A stretch of DNA of 64,000 nucleotides from Mycobacterium sp. IS-1742 (GCF_001500125.1 NZ_LQIV01000023.1:62001-126000), one strand, 5' to 3'; counted from the first letter of the stretch, positions 42,612 through 51,699 are shown. Numbers and translations: made by a program. The notes: generated by a model not told the origin, from the sequence alone.

Positions 42612-42628
42612 TATACCAATGGGTATCT
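42612..42628. promoter_or_regulatory. Candidate TetR operator between AveC-like and TetR genes (copy 1)
   Basis: Core ATACCAATGGGTAT has 5-base arms ATACC/GGTAT. A 20-base stretch aligns with the second copy at 44487 at about 17 positions. It sits in the 134-base divergent gap between 42537 (minus) and 42672 (plus). Confidence 0.68.
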
Positions 42629-42671
42629 GGATGACCAGCAGTCCGAAAAATATCTGTGGCAAAATCGCCGC

Positions 42672-43274
42672 ATGGTCGAACCGTGGACGCGTGAGCGACG
42701 CCTCGAGCGCACACGCTCGCTGCTCCTGGATGCCGCAGAGGAGGTCTTCGCCGAACGGGGTTTCATCGCAGCCACTCTCGACGACATCGCGAAGGCGGCC
42801 GGATATTCGAAGGGTGCGATCTACAAGTACTTCGCGACCAAGGAGGAGCTGTTCCTGGCCGCAAGTGACCGGTACTGGCGTCGGTACTTCGACAATTTCG
42901 CCGAGGTCATGTCCTCGTCGGACCACATCGGGGCACGCGAGCTCGAGAACATCGGTGAGCGGTGGCGCCAGTTGAGTCGTGACCGCGGCGCCGAACACTC
43001 GGCCCTGGGTCTGGAGTTCAATCTCTACCTGTTGCGTAACCCGGAGGCGCAGAAACGCGGGGCGGCCAAGCGATCAGAGGTCGTCGACCAACTCGCGAAG
43101 TACATCGTCGAGGGGATCGAGAGTCTCGGCGCGACGCTGTTGATTCCCGCAACGACGTTCGCCCACATCATCATCGCCACGACCGACGCCGTCGAACTGG
43201 GCAGTCACCTCAACGACGTCGATCTCTACCAACCGATCGTCGAGATGTATGTGTCGGCCGTGAAGATGCCGTGA
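42672..43274 (+). CDS. TetR-family transcriptional regulator (AveC-linked, paralogue A)
   Basis: Protein of 200 residues with helix-turn-helix RSLLLDAAEEVFAERGFIAA then LDDIAKAAGYSKGAIYKYF. About 70 percent identical by eye to the product of 44550 and clearly related to that of 59022 (WTRERR/WTKERR start). It diverges from the first AveC-like gene across the ATACC/GGTAT palindrome, so it probably represses that operon. The ligand may be the substrate of the AveC-like system. Confidence 0.92.
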   Translation: MVEPWTRERRLERTRSLLLDAAEEVFAERGFIAATLDDIAKAAGYSKGAIYKYFATKEELFLAASDRYWRRYFDNFAEVMSSSDHIGARELENIGERWRQLSRDRGAEHSALGLEFNLYLLRNPEAQKRGAAKRSEVVDQLAKYIVEGIESLGATLLIPATTFAHIIIATTDAVELGSHLNDVDLYQPIVEMYVSAVKMP

Positions 43275-43278
43275 CACC

Positions 43279-44442
43279 TCACCGGCCGGTTATGACGGGG
43301 ACGACCGGTGGCACCTCGACACCCTCGGGGAGGACGAGTTCGCCGTCGTGGTTGATGTAGCCGGAGTGCTTGGTCGGAAGCGGTAGCTCAGGATTGGGGC
43401 ACGGCCGGTCTGTCCCCTCGCCGCAGATGCCGGGGTTGAAGTACGAGCGCTTCTGCACGTCCTCCGGCCACGGATCGCCGTGCATCCCGAGCCAGGTCGC
43501 GGGGACGTTGTAGAAGAGGAAGAAGCACGCGCTGACACCGCCGAAGATCGCCAGGAATCGGATGAACTGTTGTTTGACGATGCCGCCGCGGATGCTGTCC
43601 AACCCACGTTCGACCACGGTGCGTCCCCGGTCATCGGTGAAGAAGCGCAGGCAGCACAGCGACGCCTGGACACCGCCCCACATGAAGCCCTCGTAGATCG
43701 GGTACTGATAGTAGGTGCCGGCGTTGATCGACAGTTCCTGGATGGCGCCGGGGTAGGAGTAGAAACCGATCGGCAGGAGGATGAGTCCCTCCATGACGAA
43801 GTCGAACCCGATGGCGATCGCGTAGGTGGTCAGGATCAGCCGCAGATTGCTGATTGCCGGCCAACGGTTCTTGATCTTGCGCATGATCGCGCATCCGACG
43901 ATGGTGAGCAGCAGTACGCCGTACATGTAGCCGGGGATGTTGGTCAGCAGCGGTTCGGGCACGGTATGGCCCGGTTCCTCGTGTGCCACCCAGCCCGGGA
44001 TGTGCGGCGCCCACGAGCCCCGGTTCCACAGCCAGGCGTTGTACGTACACCAGGTGCTGTAGTAGTTGAGCATCGGATCCTGGAACATCATCAGGCCCAT
44101 CGACACGAGCAGCATGCCGTCGAGCGTGATGCGTCTGTCCCGCACCCAGGGCCGAATGAGGAAGAACCACAACGCGACCGGCAGGCCGATCCAGAGGACG
44201 ACGGCGTTGGCGATCAACGGGATCTTCATGTAGAGCGGTGGCTCGCTCGGGCCTCCCGCCACCGGCTCGAAATAGGGGCCGGTGATCCACCGGACGGCCA
44301 GATACAGTGTCAGCGCCAGGAATACGGCACCGACGGTCGCCCAGATCTTCACCGCATACGACGACCGCGGGGGGACCGTCCCCAGGGCCGCGATGCCGCT
44401 CACCGATTCGGTGACGGCGGGCTTGTTCGCCGATCCGCTCAC
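43279..44442 (-). CDS. AveC-like (spirocyclase AveC family) membrane protein, second copy
   Basis: Protein of 387 residues, paralogue of 41377 with the same membrane layout and blocks LNYYSTWCTYNAWLWN, FDFVMEGLILLPIG, SINAGTYYQYPIYEGFMWGG and CCLRFFTDDRGRT. Start is GTG at 44442 after AGGAGG. No MoxR/VWA genes follow; its 3' end meets the first TetR gene. If the copies share a chaperone, the first operon's pair would serve both. Same caveats on function. Confidence 0.85.
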   Translation of the reverse strand: MSGSANKPAVTESVSGIAALGTVPPRSSYAVKIWATVGAVFLALTLYLAVRWITGPYFEPVAGGPSEPPLYMKIPLIANAVVLWIGLPVALWFFLIRPWVRDRRITLDGMLLVSMGLMMFQDPMLNYYSTWCTYNAWLWNRGSWAPHIPGWVAHEEPGHTVPEPLLTNIPGYMYGVLLLTIVGCAIMRKIKNRWPAISNLRLILTTYAIAIGFDFVMEGLILLPIGFYSYPGAIQELSINAGTYYQYPIYEGFMWGGVQASLCCLRFFTDDRGRTVVERGLDSIRGGIVKQQFIRFLAIFGGVSACFFLFYNVPATWLGMHGDPWPEDVQKRSYFNPGICGEGTDRPCPNPELPLPTKHSGYINHDGELVLPEGVEVPPVVPVITGR

Positions 44443-44486
44443 GCACGCCTCCTGAAAGTCCGCATCGAAGCACCCATCTCGTCAGA

Positions 44487-44504
44487 AGATACCAGTGAGT
44501 ATCT
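44487..44504. promoter_or_regulatory. Candidate TetR operator between AveC-like and TetR genes (copy 2)
   Basis: AGATACCAGTGAGTATCT with exact 6-base arms AGATAC/GTATCT. It is the counterpart of the 42612 site and lies in the 107-base gap between 44442 (minus) and 44550 (plus). Following bases (TGTGGCA near the TetR start) are also shared between copies. Confidence 0.72.
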
Positions 44505-44549
44505 GAACATCCAACAGGTTTCTCAGATCCTTGTGGCACACTCGGTGGC

Positions 44550-45158
44550 ATGGTCGAGCGGTGGACGCGGGAACGACGTCTCGAGCACACACGCTCGCTG
44601 CTGCTCGATGCGGCGGAAGATGTCTTTGCTGAAAAGGGGTTCGCCCCGGCCACTCTCGATGACATCGCGCACGCGGCGGGCTACACGAAAGGCGCCATCT
44701 ACAAGCACTTCGCGACCAAGGAGGACCTCTTCCTGGCCGTGAGCGACCGATACTGGCGCCGCTACTTCGACAACTTCGCCGAGGTGATGTCCTCAGCGGA
44801 GCAGGTCGGATCGCGCGAACTCGATGACATCGCGGCGCGATGGCGGCAACTGAGCCGCGACCGCGGCGCCGAGCACGCCGCGTTGGGCCATGAGTTCGCG
44901 CTCTACCTGCTTCGCAATCCGGAGGCCCGCGAGCGGGTGGCCGCGAAACGGGCCGAGGTGGTCGAGGCGCTCGCGAGGTTCATCGTCGAGGGCATCGACA
45001 GGCTCGGCGGAACCCTGCTGATCCCGCCGTTGACCTTGGCTCAGGTGCTGGTCGCGACCAGCGATTCCGTCGTGCTGGGCAGCGAACTCGACGATGTCGA
45101 CCTCTACCGGCCGGTCATCGAGATGTACCTGTCGGCGATCAAACTGCCCGACAACTAG
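44550..45158 (+). CDS. TetR-family transcriptional regulator (AveC-linked, paralogue B)
   Basis: Protein of 202 residues; helix-turn-helix RSLLLDAAEDVFAEKGFAPA then LDDIAHAAGYTKGAIYKHF. Near twin of the 42672 product, with RYFDNFAEVMSS and RDRGAEHAALG blocks conserved. Diverges from the second AveC-like gene and is followed by a P450 26 bases downstream, which may be co-transcribed. Confidence 0.92.
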   Translation: MVERWTRERRLEHTRSLLLDAAEDVFAEKGFAPATLDDIAHAAGYTKGAIYKHFATKEDLFLAVSDRYWRRYFDNFAEVMSSAEQVGSRELDDIAARWRQLSRDRGAEHAALGHEFALYLLRNPEARERVAAKRAEVVEALARFIVEGIDRLGGTLLIPPLTLAQVLVATSDSVVLGSELDDVDLYRPVIEMYLSAIKLPDN

Positions 45159-45183
45159 AGCGAACACTGCGAAGGGAACATCC

Positions 45184-46386
45184 GTGACCACTGCCGCGGC
45201 CGAGGACATCTACTACGACCCGTGGAACGTCGAGCTGAACGCCGACCCGTATCCGATGTTCGGCCGGATCCGCGAGCAGGCGCCGCTCTACTACAACGCC
45301 GACCACGACTTCTACGCGCTGAGCCGATTCGACGACGTGAATCGTGCGCTCGTCGACCATCAGACCTTCAGTTCCGCGCGCGGTGCGGTGCTCGAGATCA
45401 TCCAGTCCGGTATGGAGATCCCACCCGGCACACTGGTTTTCGAGGACCCGCCCCTGCACGACATCCACCGCAATCTGCTGTCCCGGGCGTTCACACCACG
45501 CAAGATCAACGCGCTCGAGCCGAAGATCCGGGAGCTCACCGCACGCTGTCTGGACCCGCTCGTCGGCGGCGACCACTTCGACTTCGTCACGCACCTGGGC
45601 TCGGTCATGCCGATGCGTGTGGTCGGCATGTTGTTCGGGATTCCCGAGGACTACCAGAAACTCGTCGCCGAGGACGGCGACAAACACGTTCGTGTCGAGC
45701 GCGGCCGATCGATGACGGACAATCCCGACGGCGCCATCACCGACGGGGAGGTGTTCGCGGACTTCATCGACTGGCGACGCGAGAACCCCGCCGACGATCT
45801 GACCACCGAACTGCTGACCGCGGAGTTCGAGGACGAAACCGGCACCGTGCGCACGCTCCACCGCGATGAACTGCTGATGTTCATGAACGTCGTCGCGGTC
45901 GCCGGCGCAGAGACCACGACGCGCCTGATCGGCTGGTCGGGGAAGTTGTTGTCCGACCATCCCGACCAACGGAGACGACTGGCGGTCGACCGCGCGCTGC
46001 TCCCTGGGGCGATCGAGGAGATCCTGCGCTACGAACCGCCGGCGCTACAGGCGGCGCGTTATGTGACCCGCGCCGTCGACTACCACGGGCACACGGTGCC
46101 CGCGGGCTCGGCGATGTTGATGCTCATCGGTGCGGCCAACCGTGATCCCCGTCGTTTCGGCGAAACCGCGGAAAGCTTCGACATCACCCGTCCCGTCCGC
46201 CAGCACTTGACGTTCGGTGTCGGCGCCCACTACTGCCTGGGCAATGCGCTGGCGCGGCTCGAGGGTCGCATCGCCCTGGAGGAGATCTTGAATCGCTTCC
46301 CGGACTGGGAGGTCGACATCGACAACGCCGTGATGTCACCGGCATCAGCGGTGCGGGGCTGGGACAGTATGCCGGCCCGTCTCTAG
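45184..46386 (+). CDS. Cytochrome P450
   Basis: Protein of 400 residues. Oxygen-activating I-helix motif AGAETT at 240-245, ExxR at 279-282, heme-binding FGVGAHYCLG with the Cys ligand at 351. Actinobacterial-type, soluble. Start is GTG at 45184 after GAAGGGAAC. It shares its stop bases with the convergent EBP-like gene (CTAG). It needs ferredoxin and reductase; the 58511 ferredoxin is a candidate. Substrate unknown; context suggests the same molecule handled by the AveC- and EBP-like proteins. Confidence 0.93.
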   Translation: MTTAAAEDIYYDPWNVELNADPYPMFGRIREQAPLYYNADHDFYALSRFDDVNRALVDHQTFSSARGAVLEIIQSGMEIPPGTLVFEDPPLHDIHRNLLSRAFTPRKINALEPKIRELTARCLDPLVGGDHFDFVTHLGSVMPMRVVGMLFGIPEDYQKLVAEDGDKHVRVERGRSMTDNPDGAITDGEVFADFIDWRRENPADDLTTELLTAEFEDETGTVRTLHRDELLMFMNVVAVAGAETTTRLIGWSGKLLSDHPDQRRRLAVDRALLPGAIEEILRYEPPALQAARYVTRAVDYHGHTVPAGSAMLMLIGAANRDPRRFGETAESFDITRPVRQHLTFGVGAHYCLGNALARLEGRIALEEILNRFPDWEVDIDNAVMSPASAVRGWDSMPARL

Positions 46387-47156
46387 CCCGCTGCGGCCGC
46401 GGCACCCGCTCGTCGAGTGAGATGGTCGATCTGCAGATGGATCGCGTAGAGGACCAGGGGCGGCAGCACGATGAACGGGACATTCTCGGCGACGAACTTG
46501 AACCACAGGCCGTACGCCCCCTGACCGATGTCCTCGAACCCCGCACCCACTTCGGAGAGGAAATACACGGCGGTGCTGCTCATCAGCACCGCACACCCGG
46601 CGAAAGCGCCCCAGAGGCAACGGATTCGGGACTCGTCCGGCAGGCTCGGGTCGATCAGCTTGAACCACAGCGCGAAGACGACCACACCCGTGGTCACCCC
46701 GACCACCTCCAGCCCGAACATCCACGGGTTGCCGCTGACGTAGCGGGTGTCGGCGAGTGCGTACTGCCACCACAGCCACTTCCAGCCGGGGTCCGTCGTG
46801 GGCGTCCACCACCCGAGCGGGTGGCCGATCAGGAACATCAGTTCGTAGCCGATCTGGCTGAACGCGGTGAACGGGATGTAGAACAGCGTCAACTCGGCCG
46901 CCTTGTCGAGCCGGGTCCGGGTCTCCCCGGGCGCATCCCACAGGATGACGAGCGGTACCAGCAGCACCGGCACGCCGAAAAGCAGGTTGGCGATGACATC
47001 CGAGGTGAGAGACGGCGCGATCAGCCCGAATTGGACGCCGATCGTCATGCCCACGAAGACCGCACCCGTCAGCAGCCCGACAGCGAGGTAGATCCGGCCC
47101 CGGCGGCGTGCGACCGGCCGGGCGAGATTCGGCTCCCGCGTGTGCAGTGTGGTCAT
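46383..47156 (-). CDS. EBP (emopamil-binding protein)-like membrane protein
   Basis: Protein of 257 residues with about five to six membrane segments (21-43, 58-74, 90-110, 150-166, 185-200, 222-240). From memory it aligns with human EBP, the sterol delta8-delta7 isomerase: WWQYALADTRYVSGN resembles WKEYAKGDSRYILGD, E105 and E150 match two conserved Glu, and TAVYFLSEVGAGF resembles the YFLTEHRDGF region. The catalytic His of EBP appears to be Q101. ATG at 47156 is 4 bases past the aldehyde dehydrogenase stop. A double-bond isomerase is plausible; not proven. Confidence 0.65.
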   Translation of the reverse strand: MTTLHTREPNLARPVARRRGRIYLAVGLLTGAVFVGMTIGVQFGLIAPSLTSDVIANLLFGVPVLLVPLVILWDAPGETRTRLDKAAELTLFYIPFTAFSQIGYELMFLIGHPLGWWTPTTDPGWKWLWWQYALADTRYVSGNPWMFGLEVVGVTTGVVVFALWFKLIDPSLPDESRIRCLWGAFAGCAVLMSSTAVYFLSEVGAGFEDIGQGAYGLWFKFVAENVPFIVLPPLVLYAIHLQIDHLTRRAGAAAAAG

Positions 47157-47160
47157 CGCG

Positions 47161-48642
47161 TCATGCTCCCTTGCCCGCGGCCGCGGTGGCCGGATCCTGG
47201 GTTGCCGCCACCGAGACCGACTTGGTGTCGGTGTAGCCGTCCAGCCCTTCGCGGCCGAGTTCACGTCCGTAACCGCTGGCCTTCACGCCCCCGAAGGGGC
47301 CGTACGGGTCCATCGTGTACCCCTGGTTGACGCCGAACGTTCCGGTGCGCACCGCGCCCGCCACGGCGAGCCCGCGGTCGGTGTCGGCGGTGAAGACCGA
47401 ACCGGCCAGTCCGTAGTCCGAGTCGTTCGCGATGGCGACCGCGTCGTCGACAGCGGCGTAGGGGATGACCGTCAGCACCGGGCCGAAGATCTCCTCGCGG
47501 GCGATGGTCATGGAGTTGTCGGCCCGGTCGAACAGCGTCGGCTTGACGTACCAGCCGCGGTCCAGCCCTTCGGGCATCCCGGGCCCGCCGATCACCGAGC
47601 GTGCGCCGTCGCGCAGACCCTGCTCGATGTATCCGGTGACCCGCTGCTGCTGTCGCTGCGCGACCAGCGGACCGACCTGCGTGGCGCCGTCGGTGGGGTC
47701 GCCGACGACGAGCCCGGCGAGCTCGGCCGCCAAGGCGTCGGTGAACTCCGCAGCGCGGCTGGCCGGAACCAGGATGCGGGTGAGCGCATTGCAGATCTGA
47801 CCGCTGTTGGACAGGCTGGCAGACCGGATGCCGGCGGCGACGGTGCCGGGATCGGCGTCGTCGAGCACGATCGCGGCCGATTTGCCCCCGAGTTCGAGGC
47901 TGACCCGCTTGAGGCCGGGTGCGCAGGCGGTGGCGACCGCCCTGCCCGCGGCCGTCGACCCGGTGAACGACACCTTGTCCACGCCGGGATGGCGCACCAG
48001 GTGTTCGCCCACGGCGCCGTCACCGGGCAGCACGCTGACCAGACCGGGCGGCAGGTCGGACGCGGCGATGATCTCGGCGAGCAACAGCGCGTTCAGCGGT
48101 GACTCGGGCGCGGGTTTGACCACCACGCTGCACCCCGCCAGCAGCGCGGGGATCAGCTTCGTGACGATGAGGAACTGCGGCATGTTCCACGGCAGGACCG
48201 CGGCGACCACCCCGACCGGTTCACGCCGGACGAAGAGGTCGGCGCCGTAGCGGCCGGACCGGCGCTCCTGCCATGGATAGTCCTGCGCCACATCGCAGAA
48301 CGCGGTGATCATCGACCACGGCAACGCGACCTGCGCCCGCTGCGCGAAGCCGGTCGGGGCGCCGATCTCGGCGGTGATCAACTCGGCCATCTCGCCGCGG
48401 CGCCGGTCGTACTGCTCGGCGAGCCGGCGCACCGTGTCGATGCGTTCGGCCGGTGGGGTGGTACGCCACGGCCCGTTGTCGAACGCCTCGCGCGCGGCCT
48501 CGACCGCCCGGTCCACATCGGCGGGGGCCGCGCCGGCCACCCGCGCCACCGGGGCCTCGGTGTGCGGGGAGATCACCTCGATCTGCCGGTCGGTGCTCGG
48601 AGCGCACCAGGCGCCACCGATGAACAACTCCTCACCACGCAC
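47161..48642 (-). CDS. Aldehyde dehydrogenase family protein
   Basis: Protein of 493 residues. Nucleophile Cys in NSGQICNALTR (near 290), catalytic Glu in LELGGKSA (near 256), LPWNMPQFLIVTK and SFTGSTAAGR cofactor blocks. It oxidises an aldehyde to acid with NAD(P). Start is GTG at 48642; the open frame reaches 48681 but the residues before FIGG are not family-like. It precedes the EBP-like gene by 4 bases. The shared AAGTAC-type motif lies 33 bases upstream. Confidence 0.93.
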   Translation of the reverse strand: MRGEELFIGGAWCAPSTDRQIEVISPHTEAPVARVAGAAPADVDRAVEAAREAFDNGPWRTTPPAERIDTVRRLAEQYDRRRGEMAELITAEIGAPTGFAQRAQVALPWSMITAFCDVAQDYPWQERRSGRYGADLFVRREPVGVVAAVLPWNMPQFLIVTKLIPALLAGCSVVVKPAPESPLNALLLAEIIAASDLPPGLVSVLPGDGAVGEHLVRHPGVDKVSFTGSTAAGRAVATACAPGLKRVSLELGGKSAAIVLDDADPGTVAAGIRSASLSNSGQICNALTRILVPASRAAEFTDALAAELAGLVVGDPTDGATQVGPLVAQRQQQRVTGYIEQGLRDGARSVIGGPGMPEGLDRGWYVKPTLFDRADNSMTIAREEIFGPVLTVIPYAAVDDAVAIANDSDYGLAGSVFTADTDRGLAVAGAVRTGTFGVNQGYTMDPYGPFGGVKASGYGRELGREGLDGYTDTKSVSVAATQDPATAAAGKGA

Positions 48643-48674
48643 GCTCAACCGCCTCAGCCTCTCCTCGCGCCCTT

Positions 48675-48687
48675 GTATCAACTACTT
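48675..48687. promoter_or_regulatory. Shared promoter motif (copy 2, reverse AAGTAGTTGATAC)
   Basis: On the minus strand this reads AAGTAGTTGATAC, one base from the copies at 38007 and 52275. It lies 33 bases upstream of the aldehyde dehydrogenase start at 48642 and 104 bases before the divergent Rieske gene at 48791. Confidence 0.58.
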
Positions 48688-48790
48688 GCGATTGCCCAGT
48701 GGAGCATATACCGTCGGGTGTGCAGGCCCTGAGCGGAATGCCGAAAAGGCAGCTGTGCGTAGCTGTTTGCCGCAGGACAGGAGACGACAC

Positions 48791-50068
48791 ATGGCCCGGT
48801 TCCCCAAACCGCCGGAGGGCAGTTGGACCCAGCACTATCCGGAGCTCGGGACGGGGCCGGTGTCCTACGAGGATTCGATCGACCCCGCGTTCTACGAGAT
48901 CGAGCGCAAAGCCGTGTTCAAGCGTGCGTGGCTCAACGTCGGGCGGGTCGAACAGGTGCCCCGCAAGGGCAGCTACTTCACCAAGGAGCTCAAGGTCGCC
49001 AACACCTCGATCATCTTGGTGCGCACGGGCAGTGGCGAGGTGAAGGCATACCACAACATCTGCAGGCACCGCGGGAACAAGCTGGTGTGGAACGACATGC
49101 CGCTGGAGGAGACGAGCGGCGTCTGCAGGCAGTTCACCTGCAAGTACCACGCCTGGCGCTACGACCTCGACGGCAACCTCACGTTCGTGCAGCAGGAGAG
49201 CGAGTTCTTCGATCTCGACAAGAGCCGCTACGGGCTGGTCCCGGTCCACTGCGACGTGTGGGAGGGCTTCATCTTCGTCAACTTCGCCGACGAACCCGAG
49301 CAGACACTGCGCGACTTCCTCGGGCCGATGATCACCGACCTCGAGGGCTATCCGTTCGACCGGATGACCTCGCGCTTTCACTATCGCTCGGAGGTCAAGG
49401 CGAACTGGAAGCTGTACATGGACGCGTTCCAGGAGTTCTACCACGCGCCCGTCCTGCACGCGAACCAGTCGCCGACCGCCTATTCGAAGGCCGCGGCCGA
49501 GGCCGGGTTCGAGGCTCCGCACTACCGTATCGAGGGGCCGCACCGGCTGGTGAGCACATCGGGCGTGCGGGCCTGGGAGATGGCCGACGAGATGCGCAAG
49601 CCGATCGAGGACATCTGCCAGAGCGGGCTGTTCGGGCCCTGGGACAAACCGGATCTCGGGGAGATGCCCCCAGGCCTCAACCCGGCGAAATGTGAGCCGT
49701 GGGGCCTGGATTCGTTCCAGCTGTTCCCCAATTTCGTCATCCTGTTCTGGGGGCAGGGCTGGTACCTGACCTACCATTACTGGCCGACGTCGCACAACAC
49801 CCACATCTTCGAGGGCACGGTCTACTTCCCCACGCCGCGCACCCCCCGCGAACGCATCGCCCAGGAACTGGCCGCGGTGTCGTTCAAGGAGTACGGCCTG
49901 CAGGACGCCAACACCCTCGAGGCCACCCAGACAATGATCGAGTCTCGCGTCCTCGAGGACTTCGTGCTCTGCGACCAGGAGGTGCTGATCCGTCACCTGC
50001 ACAAGGAGACCGCGGCCTGGGTCGAGGACTACCGGCGCAAGACCCAGCACGTCGGGCAGGGGGTGTGA
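48791..50068 (+). CDS. Rieske non-heme iron oxygenase, large subunit
   Basis: Protein of 425 residues. Rieske ligands C91, H93, C117, H120 with 23 residues between; iron site E215-x2-H218-x4-H223 in DAFQEFYHAPVLH. It is closest to the copies at 16115 and 54128 (start PKPPEGSWTQHYPELGTGPV). ATG at 48791 follows AGGAG. Cassette order: Rieske, partner, amidohydrolase, MarR. Confidence 0.93.
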   Translation: MARFPKPPEGSWTQHYPELGTGPVSYEDSIDPAFYEIERKAVFKRAWLNVGRVEQVPRKGSYFTKELKVANTSIILVRTGSGEVKAYHNICRHRGNKLVWNDMPLEETSGVCRQFTCKYHAWRYDLDGNLTFVQQESEFFDLDKSRYGLVPVHCDVWEGFIFVNFADEPEQTLRDFLGPMITDLEGYPFDRMTSRFHYRSEVKANWKLYMDAFQEFYHAPVLHANQSPTAYSKAAAEAGFEAPHYRIEGPHRLVSTSGVRAWEMADEMRKPIEDICQSGLFGPWDKPDLGEMPPGLNPAKCEPWGLDSFQLFPNFVILFWGQGWYLTYHYWPTSHNTHIFEGTVYFPTPRTPRERIAQELAAVSFKEYGLQDANTLEATQTMIESRVLEDFVLCDQEVLIRHLHKETAAWVEDYRRKTQHVGQGV

Positions 50069-50418
50069 CCGTGTCCGAAACGGCGACGACGACCGCGAAG
50101 CTCCCGCCCGAGTTCGCCGATCTCGAGCAGTTCTCCGACTGGTGTCTGGGCAGCGAGGCCGAACGCTACGCCAAGCGGCTGGGCAGCACGATGGGCGAGA
50201 TCCAGGCGTTCTACGACGCGATCACCGCACGGGCCGAAGAGGCGATCTCCTACTGCGACAAGTTCCCCCTCGACGACATGCCCGACGACGTCCTGAACCT
50301 GATGCATCTGCTCTACTCGATGATCCAGGCGTCGTTCCCCGTCGAGTGCTGGAAGCAGCCCAAGGTGCCCGACTCGGGCGCGACCACACTCGACTGCGAC
50401 GCCGAGCCCTTTCCGTGA
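50065..50418 (+). CDS. Small Rieske-associated protein (paralogue 3 of 4)
   Basis: Protein of 117 residues (GTG at 50065, overlapping the Rieske stop) or 115 (GTG at 50071). Pattern KLPPEFADLEQFSDW, ERYAKRLGSTMGEIQAFYD, MPDDVLNLMHLLYSMI, VECWKQPKVPDSG, as in 15793, 33324 and 55402. Function unknown. Its stop overlaps the amidohydrolase start. Confidence 0.85.
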   Translation: MTVSETATTTAKLPPEFADLEQFSDWCLGSEAERYAKRLGSTMGEIQAFYDAITARAEEAISYCDKFPLDDMPDDVLNLMHLLYSMIQASFPVECWKQPKVPDSGATTLDCDAEPFP

Positions 50419-51689
50419 GCCGCCCGGCGACCGGCCCGACGGTTCTCAAGGCGGCACGCTGGGCCGACGTCGAGGCCGGCGTGGTGCGGACCCCGGCCGT
50501 CGTGGTGATCGACGGCAATCGGATCCGATCCGTCGATCCCGCTGAGCCACCGCCGGACTCGGCGCAGGAGATCGATCTCGGCGACGTGACGCTGCTGCCC
50601 GGCCTGATGGACATGGAACTCAACCTGCTCATCGGCGGGCCCGGCGGGCCGGAGGGCCTGCCCAGCCCCATGCACGGTGTCCAGGACGATCCGGCCTATC
50701 GCACGCTGCGCGGGGCGGTCAACGCCCGCAGCACACTCGACGCCGGCTTCACCACCGTGCGCAACCTCGGTCTGATGGTCAAGACCGGTGGATACCTGCT
50801 GGACGTGGCGCTGCAGCGCGCCATCGACCAGGGTTGGCACGCGGGGCCGCGGATCCACCCCGCCGGCCATGCGGTGACCCCGTACGGCGGTCACCTGGAT
50901 CCGACGGTGTTCCAGCGCCTCGCGCCGGGGATCATGCCGCTCTCGGTCGCCGAGGGGATCGCCAACGGCGTCGACGACGTGCGGACCTGCGTGCGGTACC
51001 AGATCCGTCACGGCGCCAAACTGATCAAGGTGTCGGCCTCGGGCGGGGTGATGTCGCACAGCACCGCGCCGGGCGCGCAGCAGTATTCGGACGACGAGTT
51101 CGCCGCAATCGCCGACGAGGCCCACCGGGCGGGGGTGCGGGTGGCCGCACACGCGGTGGGGGACAGCGCGATCCGGGCGTGCATCCGCGCCGGGATCGAC
51201 TGCATCGAACACGGTTTCCTCGCCACCGATGACACCATCCAGATGATGGTCGACCACGGCACGTTCCTGGTCTCGACCACCTATCTCACCGAGGCGATGG
51301 CCGTCGACCGCATCGCACCGGAACTGCGCCGCAAAGCCGAAGAGGTCTTCCCGCGGGCGCAGGCCATGCTGCCCAAGGCGATCGCCGCGGGAGTGCGGAT
51401 CGCCTGCGGCACCGACGCCCCGGCGATCCCGCACGGGCAGAACGCCAAGGAACTGTGCGCGCTGGTGGCACGCGGTATGACACCGATGCAGGCGCTGCGC
51501 GCGGCGACGATCACCTCGGCGGAGCTGATCGAGGTGGACGGCGAACTGGGCCGGCTCGCCCCCGGTTACCTGGCCGACATCATCGCGGTGCCCGGCGATC
51601 CGTCCGTCGACATCGCGACCACACTCGACGTGCGGTTCGTGATGAAGGACGGCGTCGTCCACAAGCACGACACGGGCGAGACGGGTTAA
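50415..51689 (+). CDS. Amidohydrolase-family protein lacking the HxH metal motif (second copy)
   Basis: Protein of 424 residues, paralogue of 14463. Strand-1 motif reads PGLMDMELN with E68 and N70 in place of both His. Downstream, K in KLIKVSASGG, H in VAAHAVG, H in CIEHGF and D in CGTDAPAIPHG are intact. Start is GTG at 50415, overlapping the partner stop (GTGA). Being coupled to a Rieske oxygenase in two places, it probably acts on the oxygenated product. Confidence 0.88.
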   Translation: MSRPATGPTVLKAARWADVEAGVVRTPAVVVIDGNRIRSVDPAEPPPDSAQEIDLGDVTLLPGLMDMELNLLIGGPGGPEGLPSPMHGVQDDPAYRTLRGAVNARSTLDAGFTTVRNLGLMVKTGGYLLDVALQRAIDQGWHAGPRIHPAGHAVTPYGGHLDPTVFQRLAPGIMPLSVAEGIANGVDDVRTCVRYQIRHGAKLIKVSASGGVMSHSTAPGAQQYSDDEFAAIADEAHRAGVRVAAHAVGDSAIRACIRAGIDCIEHGFLATDDTIQMMVDHGTFLVSTTYLTEAMAVDRIAPELRRKAEEVFPRAQAMLPKAIAAGVRIACGTDAPAIPHGQNAKELCALVARGMTPMQALRAATITSAELIEVDGELGRLAPGYLADIIAVPGDPSVDIATTLDVRFVMKDGVVHKHDTGETG

Positions 51690-51699
51690 CGTCGGTCCC

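Noticed and set aside
41377..44442. Homology of the AveC-like FVIEG block to the EBP His-Glu block
   Set aside because: Only a 4-5 residue similarity with different surroundings; could be chance.
42612..44504. A CRISPR-like or direct-repeat array at the two AveC operators
   Set aside because: Only two copies about 1.9 kb apart, explained by duplication of the divergent gene pair.
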